From the NCBI GenBank assembly GCA_022827165.1, contig JAJDTN010000341.1, forward strand, positions 1 to 15,034: 15,034 nt of DNA, read 5' to 3'. Below the pieces are notes generated by a model that was given only the letters and a program-made list of their open reading frames with translations, made no database searches and was not told the DNA's origin. Source of the DNA: Candidatus Latescibacterota bacterium (GTDB lineage Bacteria; Latescibacterota; UBA2968; UBA8231). Position numbers and translations under genes: made by a program. Below, one piece after another: positions 6,646-13,157 of this stretch (position 1 is its first letter; the number at the start of each line of letters is the position of its first letter).

Positions 6646-7905
6646 ATGATCGATTTGCACAAGACCGTTTCGAGGTATCAGACCTCCGCCCTCGCCCACA
6701 CCCTCGGCCAACACCCGGTCGTCGTGTTGCAGGGGGCGCGTCAAACGGGCAAGACGACAATCGCCACCCTCCCCGAGGTCTCCCGGGAACGAGTCTACCT
6801 CACCCTCGATGACTTCCAGACCCGCGAGGTGGCGCAACGGGATCCCGACGCCTTGTTCATCGGCCGCAACCGCGTCACCATCGACGAGGTTCAGAGGGAG
6901 CCGGATCTCCTGCTCGCGGTCAAGCGGGCGGTGGACGCCGACCGCCGGGCCGGCCGATTCCTTCTCACCGGCTCCGCCAATCTGCTTCTCATGCGCCGGG
7001 TGTCGGAGAGCCTTGCGGGTCGCGCCGTGTATTTCCAGCTGCCGGGACTGACCTGGGCCGAGGTTGAGGGCCGCGAGTTCGGAAGGAATCTCTCCCTCCT
7101 GGTGGGCGAGCGGTCCCTCGAGGCCGTCCTCTCCGGGCTCGAGCGGGCCCCCCCGCCCTCCCGCCCTTTGCGGGAGGCGATCATGGCCGGAGGCTATCCC
7201 GTTCCGAGCCTGAGCCCGGATGCGGAGTTCCGGACCCGGTGGTTCGACGGTTACATGCAGACCTATCTCGAGCGCGACCTGCGCGACCTGTCGGCAACGG
7301 ACAACCTCGTCGACTTTCGCAGTCTCATGCAGATCGTCGCCGGCCACAACGGACGTCTCGCCAATGCGGCCTCCCTCTCTCGCGACGCCGGTCTCTCGGC
7401 GGCCACGGCACGGCGGTACCTGGGAACCCTCGAGGTCTCCTTCCAGTTGCTGCGAATCCCCCCATACTCGGTCAATCGCGGCAAGCGTCTCGTCAAGGCG
7501 CCGAAGCTGTTCTGGTCCGACACCGGGCTCGCCGCGCACCTCGCCGGCATCTTCGACGCGGAAGCGCTGCAGGAAAGCCGGGAGTGGGGGGCCTGGCTGG
7601 AGAACTGGGTGTGCATTCACCTCCTGGCCTTCGCGTCGCTTCAGGTGCCGCGGATCTCCCTCTGCCACTGGCGCACCGCCGCCGGGGAGGAGGTGGACTT
7701 CGTCCTGGAGTCCGGCCGCACGCCCCTGCCGCTCGAAGTCAAGACGACCGCTCGGCCAAGGGGAGACGACGCCCGAGGCCTCGAAGCGTTTCTCGACAGC
7801 TATCCGGAGGCGCCGTTCGGGGTTCTAGCTTGCGGCTGTTCCGAGCCCCATGCGCTCAGCTCCCGCGTGCTCGCACTCCCGGTCACCGACCTGCTCCTCA
7901 ACTGA
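6646..7905 (+). CDS. AAA-family ATPase with DUF4143 domain
   Basis: A 419-aa cytoplasmic protein of the AAA_14/DUF4143 type. Walker A is GARQTGKTT (30-38), Walker B is VTIDEVQ (77-83, acidic pair Asp80-Glu81), and FLLTGSAN (105-112) fits sensor 1. The DUF4143 half begins near 205 (YLERDLRDL) with a winged-helix-like stretch (LSRDAGLSAATARRYLGTLE). It ends in a PD-(D/E)xK-like pattern: EEVDFVLESG (348-357) followed by LPLEVKTT (361-368), offering Asp351, Glu364 and Lys366 as candidate nuclease-like residues. Length and motif order are normal for the family, whose cellular role is poorly defined and often linked with accessory DNA. The glycosidase-like gene follows after 9 bp, and direct copies of the repeat flank the pair. 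Domain call sure, function unknown. Confidence 0.92.
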   Translation: MIDLHKTVSRYQTSALAHTLGQHPVVVLQGARQTGKTTIATLPEVSRERVYLTLDDFQTREVAQRDPDALFIGRNRVTIDEVQREPDLLLAVKRAVDADRRAGRFLLTGSANLLLMRRVSESLAGRAVYFQLPGLTWAEVEGREFGRNLSLLVGERSLEAVLSGLERAPPPSRPLREAIMAGGYPVPSLSPDAEFRTRWFDGYMQTYLERDLRDLSATDNLVDFRSLMQIVAGHNGRLANAASLSRDAGLSAATARRYLGTLEVSFQLLRIPPYSVNRGKRLVKAPKLFWSDTGLAAHLAGIFDAEALQESREWGAWLENWVCIHLLAFASLQVPRISLCHWRTAAGEEVDFVLESGRTPLPLEVKTTARPRGDDARGLEAFLDSYPEAPFGVLACGCSEPHALSSRVLALPVTDLLLN

Positions 7906-7914
7906 AAGGACACC

Positions 7915-9414
7915 ATGGATACCTCCGCCGGCCGCCGCGACGGCTTCCTGCTTCTGAACGGAATCGAACAGACCCACCACGTCGTCCGCCGCGTCTGCGA
8001 GGCCGAGAAGCACCCCAACAACCCGGTCCTGCCCCTGGGGGACATGCACGAGTGGGACGCCGCCCAGGCCCGGCCGTGGTCGTCGCCGACGGTCATCTGG
8101 GACGAGGAGGACCGCGTCTTCAAGGCCTGGTACTCCGGCTCCGACATCGCGCCGGAACGCTGGACCGCGGTCGGCTACGCCACCAGCACCGACGGCGTGA
8201 CCTGGGAGAAGCCGCGGCTGGGGCTGCACGAGTTCCGCGGCTCCCGCGACAACAACATCGTCGTCATGGGCTACGGCCCCGTGATCAAGGACCCGGCCGA
8301 GCCGGACCCGGCCCGGCGCTACAAGATGATCCTGCGAGGGCCGCGGCCGCGCACCGACGGCGCCGTGGCGGCGGGCGAGAACCGCGGCATGCGGCTGAAC
8401 TACTCGCCGGACGGCATCCACTGGACCGAGGGACCGGGCCTGCGCCAGCCCGACTGGCGGGACCGTTCCCTGGCCTACGGCGACCCCGGCGCGCTGATCC
8501 GCGACGACCAGGAGCCGGATCCCTCGCGGCGGTTCAAGCTGGTGTGGCAGGCCCTGGTGCCCATGGACAAGCCGGACAAGGAAGGGGGCCGCGCCAAGTT
8601 CCTCACCTGGGGGCCGGACATGGAGGATCTGCGGGAAGCGGACCACAACCCCATCCTCTCCCCCGCAGACGGCTTCGAGTACGAGAACCATCACGTCATG
8701 CTGGCGCCCTACGGCGGCGCCTGGGCCATGCCCTACGAGTTCGGCTGGTACGTGCCGAACGGCTACGGCGTCTACGGCACCTACTACGCCGACGTGCGCC
8801 TGGCGGTCAGCGCCGACGGCGAGCGCTTCGAGCGGGTCGACCGACATCAGCCGCTGATCCCGCGCGGGGGCACCCAGGAGTGGGACAGCGGCCTGCTGGT
8901 GATCGCCGACAAGCCGGCCATCAAGGACGGCGTGATCCACCTCTTCTACGGCGGCAACGGCGAGGAGTGGACCAGTTGGCCCGGAGAGAACACTCCGTCG
9001 GTCTACCCCTACGGGAGCACCGGCCAGGTCCGCCTGTCGCGGCTGGGACTGGCCACCCTGCGGGAGGACGGGTGGACCTGCCTGGAGTCGGCCGACCGGG
9101 AGGTGCCCGGCTGGGCGGTCACCGCTCCCGTGGAGCGGACCGACCCATGGACGGCGCTGACGGTCAACGTGGGAGAGGTGCGCCAGAACCGCAGCTGGGT
9201 GGAGGTGGAAGTGCTGGACGCCGAGACCCTGGAGCCCCTGGAGGGCTTCCGGCGGGAGGACTGCCGGGACCTGTGCACCGACGGCTGGCGCGAGGAAGTG
9301 CGCTGGCGTGGGGGCGGGCTCCGCGACGTGGGGGAGCAGCGTTTCCGGCTGAAGTTCTGGCTGTATGGAAGGGCCCGGCTCTACGCCTACGGATTCGACG
9401 CCCCGGGGCGGTGA
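7915..9414 (+). CDS. Five-bladed beta-propeller glycosidase-like protein (GH32/43/130-type fold)
   Basis: A 499-aa protein without a signal peptide, probably cytoplasmic. It carries repeated propeller blade signatures, STDGVTWEKP (91-100), YSPDGIHWTE (163-172) and VSADGERFER (298-307), plus SSPTVIWDEEDRVFKAWYSG (56-75) and GVIHLFYGG (339-347). This is the organisation of family 32/43/62/68/130 glycosidases and phosphorylases. The last 100 residues (about 400-499) form a beta-sandwich like those that follow the propeller in GH32-type enzymes. Candidate acid residues exist (Asp62, Asp324 region), but I cannot assign a catalytic set, so substrate and even activity are open. The ATG has AAGGA 4 nt upstream and lies 9 bp after the ATPase stop, so the two are probably co-transcribed. 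Its last codons and stop lie in the left arm of the repeat. Confidence 0.82.
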   Translation: MDTSAGRRDGFLLLNGIEQTHHVVRRVCEAEKHPNNPVLPLGDMHEWDAAQARPWSSPTVIWDEEDRVFKAWYSGSDIAPERWTAVGYATSTDGVTWEKPRLGLHEFRGSRDNNIVVMGYGPVIKDPAEPDPARRYKMILRGPRPRTDGAVAAGENRGMRLNYSPDGIHWTEGPGLRQPDWRDRSLAYGDPGALIRDDQEPDPSRRFKLVWQALVPMDKPDKEGGRAKFLTWGPDMEDLREADHNPILSPADGFEYENHHVMLAPYGGAWAMPYEFGWYVPNGYGVYGTYYADVRLAVSADGERFERVDRHQPLIPRGGTQEWDSGLLVIADKPAIKDGVIHLFYGGNGEEWTSWPGENTPSVYPYGSTGQVRLSRLGLATLREDGWTCLESADREVPGWAVTAPVERTDPWTALTVNVGEVRQNRSWVEVEVLDAETLEPLEGFRREDCRDLCTDGWREEVRWRGGGLRDVGEQRFRLKFWLYGRARLYAYGFDAPGR

Positions 9415-9606
9415 CGGCGGCGCAGGCCGCGCCGAGCGGCGCACTACGCCGGGCCGGGGTCACAACTGTGCTCATCCGGAAGGCCCGGAGACCCGAGCGC
9501 AGCGAGGGGCTCGCCAACCCAAGGAATCCGCCCTCAGGAGACAGATCCCCCAACGATGCCCGGCGTACGCGCCGCGAAGGCGCGGCCGGAGCCGCCCGCG
9601 CCGCCC
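9406..9606 (+). mobile_element. MITE-like repeat, copy 3 (complete, 201 bp)
   Basis: Left arm 9406-9453 and right arm 9559-9606 are imperfect inverted repeats. The left begins GGGCGGTGACGGCGGC and the right end reads GGGCGGCGCGGGCGGC in reverse complement. The left arm matches copy 2 at 46 of 48 positions, and 9488-9516 matches the other copies exactly. It fills the gap between two convergent genes almost precisely: it starts inside the last codons of the glycosidase and ends 10 bp from the stop of the PEP-mutase-family gene. It could terminate transcription from both sides. No transposase and no clear target duplication are seen. Confidence 0.75.
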
Positions 9607-9616
9607 CCAGAAGGGA

Positions 9617-10489
9617 TCAGCCCTCCCTGGGCGTGTACCTCGCCTCCCAGGCCCGCGCCTCGGGAAAGCCGATCAGCTCGTCCAGCTCCGCGAAATCCGA
9701 CATCTCCGCGGCCACCGCCCGCGTCGTTCCATCCTCCTTGAGCGCCCTGAGCGTCTTCTGGATCGAGCGGATGCAACCGAGAATCAGGGAGTGCGGATAC
9801 GCCGCGATCTTGAACCCCAGCTCCTGGAGCTCCGCCGTCGAGAGGAAGGGCGTCTTCCCGCCCTCGATCAGGTTGGCCATGGTCGGGACGCCGAAGGAGC
9901 CGGCCGCGGCCTTCAGCTCCTCCACCGTTCTCGGCGCCTCGAGAAATACGACATCGGCTCCCGCTTTCTCGTAGAGCTTGCCGCGCTTCACTGCCTCCTC
10001 CAGCCCCATGACGGCGATGGCGTCGGTCCGCGCGACGATCAGGAAGTCGTCGCTGCGCCGGGAGTGGGCGGCCGCCTCGACCTTGAGGGCCATCTCCTCC
10101 GCCTCGATCAGCCGTTTGCCGGGAGTGTGGCCGCACTTCTTCGGCATCTCCTGGTCCTCGATCTGGATCGCCTGGGCGCCGGCCTGCTCGTACTCCTGGA
10201 CGGTGCGGCGCATGTTCAGGGCGTTCCCGTACCCGGTGTCGCCGTCGGCGAGGACGGGAATGCCGACACAGCGGACCAGATTGTGGACCCGCTCCAGCAT
10301 CTCGGAGAATGTGGCCAGCCCGGCGTCGGGCAGCCCGACGTGGGACGCCACGTGAGCGTAGCCGCCGAGATAGACGGCCTCGAAGCCGGCCCGCTCGATG
10401 AGGCGCGCCGATATCATGTCGTAGCAGCACGGGGCGACCAGGATGCGGTCGCGGGCGAGCAGTTGCTTGAGTGTGGAGTGGTCTTCCAT
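9617..10489 (-). CDS. PEP mutase / isocitrate lyase superfamily enzyme (2-methylisocitrate lyase or oxaloacetate decarboxylase type)
   Basis: A 290-aa TIM-barrel enzyme of the ICL/PEP mutase superfamily, which cleaves or forms C-C or P-C bonds of 2-oxo- or hydroxy-acids using Mg2+. Visible signatures are YLGGYAHVAS (40-49, substrate loop region), LADGDTGYG (80-88, Mg2+-binding acidic residues Asp82/Asp84), IEDQ (110-113), the catalytic-loop motif KKCGH (117-121, general acid Cys119) and ARTDA (153-157). Cys in KKCGH is expected for lyases and argues against true PEP mutase. Choosing between methylisocitrate lyase, oxaloacetate decarboxylase and related lyases needs phylogeny. I start at ATG 10489 (GAGG 4 nt upstream); an upstream open frame to 10645 adds Arg/Pro-rich residues unlike the family. 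It is transcribed alone, convergent with the glycosidase. Confidence 0.88.
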   Translation of the reverse strand: MEDHSTLKQLLARDRILVAPCCYDMISARLIERAGFEAVYLGGYAHVASHVGLPDAGLATFSEMLERVHNLVRCVGIPVLADGDTGYGNALNMRRTVQEYEQAGAQAIQIEDQEMPKKCGHTPGKRLIEAEEMALKVEAAAHSRRSDDFLIVARTDAIAVMGLEEAVKRGKLYEKAGADVVFLEAPRTVEELKAAAGSFGVPTMANLIEGGKTPFLSTAELQELGFKIAAYPHSLILGCIRSIQKTLRALKEDGTTRAVAAEMSDFAELDELIGFPEARAWEARYTPREG

Positions 10490-10519
10490 GGGGCCTCGGA
10501 TCGGGATCGGGGGTGGGCC

Positions 10520-10548
10520 ATTATCGCCGGTCACCCCCGTGCGGGCAA
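10520..10548 (-). promoter_or_regulatory. Candidate sigma-70 promoter of the PEP-mutase-family gene
   Basis: On the minus strand TTGCCC (10543-10548, 4/6 match) and GATAAT (10520-10525, 5/6 match) are exactly 17 bp apart. Transcription would start near 10513, giving a 5' leader of about 24 nt with GAGG just before the ATG at 10489. Box quality, spacing and position agree. Confidence 0.5.
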
Positions 10549-10554
10549 GAGTCC

Positions 10555-10668
10555 GTGAGCCGGATCTTCGCCGCGATCGACCATGGCATGACGGGAGTCC
10601 CGGAGCAGTTCGCCGAGGACTATCCGGACCTTCTGCAGTCGGCATCGGCCGTGCGCGGTTTCGACTGA
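10555..10668 (+). pseudogene. Short gene-like remnant (37 codons)
   Basis: From a GTG at 10555 to TGA at 10666-10668 the plus strand reads with coding-like third positions (31 of 37 are G or C by count). It contains RIFAAIDHGMTGVPEQF. The phrase A-I-D-H-G-M resembles the first strand of DeoC/LsrF-type class I aldolases (x-D-H-G), which is weak evidence. It is too short to be such an enzyme and has no strong ribosome-binding site. It may be a truncated gene, a small protein, or chance. Confidence 0.25.
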
Positions 10669-10681
10669 ACGGGCGGACGCT

Positions 10682-12337
10682 CTAGAAGAAGCGGCTCCAG
10701 AAGCTCCGTTTCACCTCGCCGCCGCGATTGACCAGGTAGCGGTCGAGGTTCTCTTCACCGGTGGGCTGGAGTACCTGGATCAGGCCGTACACACCTCCCA
10801 TGTCCGCTCCGTCGTACACGTAGATCGCCACCGTATTCTCGCCGTCGCGCACCACCTGGCTGCTGACATCGAGGATGAACGGCCGGTCCCGCACGTGGTG
10901 CTGACCGACCAGATGGCCGTTGACGTATACATAGGCAACTCTGTCCACCCCGCCGAAAGCCAGATGCACGGGCCGGCCCTCCTCCGCGTCCACCTCGAAC
11001 CGGGTCCGGTACCAGGCCCCCTCGTCGTATGGGTAGCCCTGGTCCTCCCAGGCCTGTCCGATGCTGATATGCGTCCACTGCGAATCGTCGTAGTCCGGGT
11101 CGGCGTACTGGCGCCGCCGCTGAGGGTTCATCGCCCCCACGTCGAGCCGGAATCTCCACTCCATGGGCACCTCCGCCACCACCTGGTGGGGATAGGGGAC
11201 CCGCGGGGGGCGGTTCGCGAACTTCTCATACCCCCCGGCGCTGATGAAGAGGAAGTCCGGCCAGTCGGCTTCTCTGTACACCAGGTGCAAGCGTCCACCC
11301 CGATTGGCAGCGTAGTCGCCGACATCTATCCCCTCCGTGGGCTGATGCACGTTGATCAGGCCGTACACACCTCCCATGCGCCTCCCGTCGTACACATACA
11401 GGGCGATGACATTCTCGCCGTTGCGCACCACGTAGTCGCTGATGTCGAGGATGAACGGGAGGTCCCACACGTGGTGCTGGCCGGCAAGCCGGCCGTTGAC
11501 ATACACGAAGGCGTCCATGTCCACGCCGCCGAAAGCCATGAGCACCGGCCGCGCGGAGTCGGCGGCCACGGTGATGGTGGTGCGATACCAGGCCCCCGCG
11601 TCGTAACCGGCATATCCCTGGTCTTCCCAGGCCCGTCCGATGGAGATGGTAGCCCAGTCCGTGTCATCGAAGTCCGGGGCGGAGTAGGCCTGGCGTTGCG
11701 GATGCGGGCCGTCCCCCTCGAGACGGAACTTCCAGTGCAAGGGCACCTCGGCCACCTCCTCATAGGAGTAGGGTACCACCGCGGGCGTATTGGCGTACTC
11801 GTGGTATCGCTGATCGGAGGTGGGTGAGATCCGGGGAGAACCCCTGATGACCCGAATCTGGGGACTGACCCCTTCCGGATGCTGCCGGGCTTCGATCTGA
11901 AGTTGCTGGATCTCCTGGAGGAGAGAATCTGCCGCTGCCTGCCCCAGGAGATCCTTGAGCTTCTTGGGAAGGGCCAGGGAGTCGACGACCTGCCGGCGCC
12001 GAGCGGATCTCAGGTTGCGCGCCACTTCGATCTTTGCCTGCGGCTCCTCCCGGTACTCTTCGATCACGGCCTCGTAGGTCCGGCGCGCCCGGGCCAGGCC
12101 CAGCTTCTTCTGGCAAAGCCAGATGCGCAGCTTCGCCCGGGCCGCCAGGCTGTCGGTTCCCTCCTCGCCCTCCTCATGGGACCCGATTACGTCCTCGTAC
12201 TCGCGGATGGCTTTCTCGAGATCGCCCTTGCCCTTCTCCTGCATGAGGGCCGCCTGATAGTGCTCCTGCGCGGTACCGGCCGGCACGCAGTCGGCGGTCA
12301 AGAGCAGGCCGAGGAGAATCGGCAAGAGACGTCTCAT
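10682..12337 (-). CDS. Exported protein with helical N-terminal region and two tandem jelly-roll (galactose-binding-like) domains
   Basis: A 551-aa protein with a signal peptide (about 1-24, ending PAGTAQ; Cys17 is preceded by Asp, so not a normal lipobox). Residues 25-155 are charged and helical, with TPR-like spacing (HYQAALMQEKG..., AIREYEDVIG, RTYEAVIEEY). Two duplicated domains follow, about 178-335 and 370-527, each with W-x-x-I-S-I-G-x-A-W-E-D-Q-G-Y, GAWYRT, AFGGVD, VYVNGxLxGQHHV and MGGVYGLI, the pattern of the sugar-binding jelly roll of GH2-type enzymes (YVNGxxxG). No catalytic domain is present, so it probably binds carbohydrate or peptidoglycan in the periplasm or at the surface (inference). 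The ATG at 12337 has GGAGG 6 nt upstream, and a longer open frame to 12442 is unlikely. It lies 139 bp after the response regulator on the same strand and may be controlled by that system. I know no named family for the whole architecture. Confidence 0.85.
   Translation of the reverse strand: MRRLLPILLGLLLTADCVPAGTAQEHYQAALMQEKGKGDLEKAIREYEDVIGSHEEGEEGTDSLAARAKLRIWLCQKKLGLARARRTYEAVIEEYREEPQAKIEVARNLRSARRRQVVDSLALPKKLKDLLGQAAADSLLQEIQQLQIEARQHPEGVSPQIRVIRGSPRISPTSDQRYHEYANTPAVVPYSYEEVAEVPLHWKFRLEGDGPHPQRQAYSAPDFDDTDWATISIGRAWEDQGYAGYDAGAWYRTTITVAADSARPVLMAFGGVDMDAFVYVNGRLAGQHHVWDLPFILDISDYVVRNGENVIALYVYDGRRMGGVYGLINVHQPTEGIDVGDYAANRGGRLHLVYREADWPDFLFISAGGYEKFANRPPRVPYPHQVVAEVPMEWRFRLDVGAMNPQRRRQYADPDYDDSQWTHISIGQAWEDQGYPYDEGAWYRTRFEVDAEEGRPVHLAFGGVDRVAYVYVNGHLVGQHHVRDRPFILDVSSQVVRDGENTVAIYVYDGADMGGVYGLIQVLQPTGEENLDRYLVNRGGEVKRSFWSRFF
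10757..11230 (-). repeat. Internal jelly-roll repeat, second unit
   Basis: Encodes residues about 370-527, beginning YEKFAN and ending with QVLQPTGE. It follows the first unit after a 34-residue linker and is itself followed by NRGG and a basic/aromatic C-terminus (SFWSRFF). Identity to the first unit is near 63 percent by eye, implying a gene-internal duplication that is not very old or is under strong constraint. Confidence 0.85.
11333..11806 (-). repeat. Internal jelly-roll repeat, first unit
   Basis: Encodes residues about 178-335 of the duplicated jelly-roll protein, beginning YHEYAN and ending with NVHQPTEG. By hand alignment the core shares about 94 of 148 positions with the second unit at 10757-11230, with one short insertion (GYAGYD versus GYPYD). 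Both units are followed after several residues by the tag NRGG. Confidence 0.85.
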
Positions 12338-12476
12338 GGTGGACCTCCGGGTTCGGGTGGGCGGATGCGCGTCGTCAGGCTCACCCGCAAACCTGCGGAC
12401 CGGGGCGATCCGGGTTGTCACGGATATGTCATGGAGGTGCAAAAAGGTTGTACTGCCGGGCCTGGCGGCCGAGGCA

Positions 12477-13157
12477 TCACTCCACGAAGCGGTACCCCAC
12501 CCCGTGTACCGTGAGCAGGTGGCGCGGGTGCGACGGGTCGGGCTCCAGGCGGCTCCGCAGTTCGGCGATGTGGTTGTCCACCGTTCGCGTGGTGGGGTAG
12601 ACCTCGTACCCCCAAACCCGCTCGAGGATCTGCGCCCTCGTCAGGGTGCGGCCCCCGCTCTCCCACAGAAGGCGGAGCACCCCGAAGGCCTTTGGGGACA
12701 GGTGCACCGCTTGGCCCTCCACGGTCGCCTCGTGGCGGTCGAAGTCGATCCGCGCCGGTCCGAACTCCAGCACCCCCCCGGCCGCGGCCGCCGGCTCGCC
12801 CCGTCGCAGCACCGCCTTGATGCGGGCCATAAGCTCGCGGACCCCCACCGGCTTGGTGACGTAGTCGTCGGCGCCCAGCTCCAGGCCCAGGACCTTGTCC
12901 ACCTCCTCGCCGCGGGCCGTGAGCATGATGATGGGCGTCGCCGATCCCCGGGCGCGCAGGCGGCGGCAGACCTCGTATCCATCCATGGTGGGCAGGACCA
13001 CGTCGAGAAGAATCAAGTCCGGCTTGATGGCCAGGGCCCGCTCCAGCCCCTCGGCGCCGTCGGCGACCGCCTCGGCCTCGTGGCCCTCGTAGACCAGGTT
13101 GTCCACCAGCACCCGGGCGATCGCCGCCTCGTCCTCGACGACCAGGATTCTAGGCAT
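12477..13157 (-). CDS. OmpR/PhoB-family response regulator
   Basis: A 226-aa transcription factor. The receiver domain is residues 1-118, with acidic pocket Glu8-Asp9-Glu10, phosphoacceptor Asp52 (LILLDVVLP), Thr80 and Lys102 (TKP). The winged-helix DNA-binding domain is about 130-226, with LSPKAFGVLRLLWESGGRTL, the recognition helix region TTRTVDNHIAELRSRLE and the end HGVGYRFVE. Length and motifs are complete. Its ATG lies inside the 3' end of the kinase gene (8-bp overlap), so the two are coupled and should work together. It likely binds direct repeats upstream of its targets; the jelly-roll protein gene next downstream is a plausible target or operon mate. Confidence 0.96.
   Translation of the reverse strand: MPRILVVEDEAAIARVLVDNLVYEGHEAEAVADGAEGLERALAIKPDLILLDVVLPTMDGYEVCRRLRARGSATPIIMLTARGEEVDKVLGLELGADDYVTKPVGVRELMARIKAVLRRGEPAAAAGGVLEFGPARIDFDRHEATVEGQAVHLSPKAFGVLRLLWESGGRTLTRAQILERVWGYEVYPTTRTVDNHIAELRSRLEPDPSHPRHLLTVHGVGYRFVE

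Noticed and set aside
6333..6812. Open frames through the repeat that read R-P-E-R-S-E-G-L-A-N-P
   Set aside because: The same peptide appears wherever the element does (also near 9481-9520 and 16-50) because the DNA is a repeat. There is no start signal or domain, and copies differ by indels that break the frame.
7825..9444. A 539-codon minus-strand frame opposite the glycosidase
   Set aside because: The plus strand encodes propeller blade motifs in a complete frame with a ribosome-binding site; the antisense frame has none.
7239..9974. A 911-codon plus-strand frame across the ATPase, glycosidase and repeat
   Set aside because: It is out of frame with both recognised proteins, reads as Arg/Pro/Gly-rich low complexity, and runs through the noncoding element.
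12338..12442. N-terminal extension of the jelly-roll protein
   Set aside because: A strong GGAGG sits 6 nt before the ATG at 12337, and the signal peptide starts there.
12420..12475. Possible terminator after the response-regulator gene
   Set aside because: Only 4-bp GC stems can be drawn, and the TTTTT lies too far from them. This does not make a convincing intrinsic terminator.
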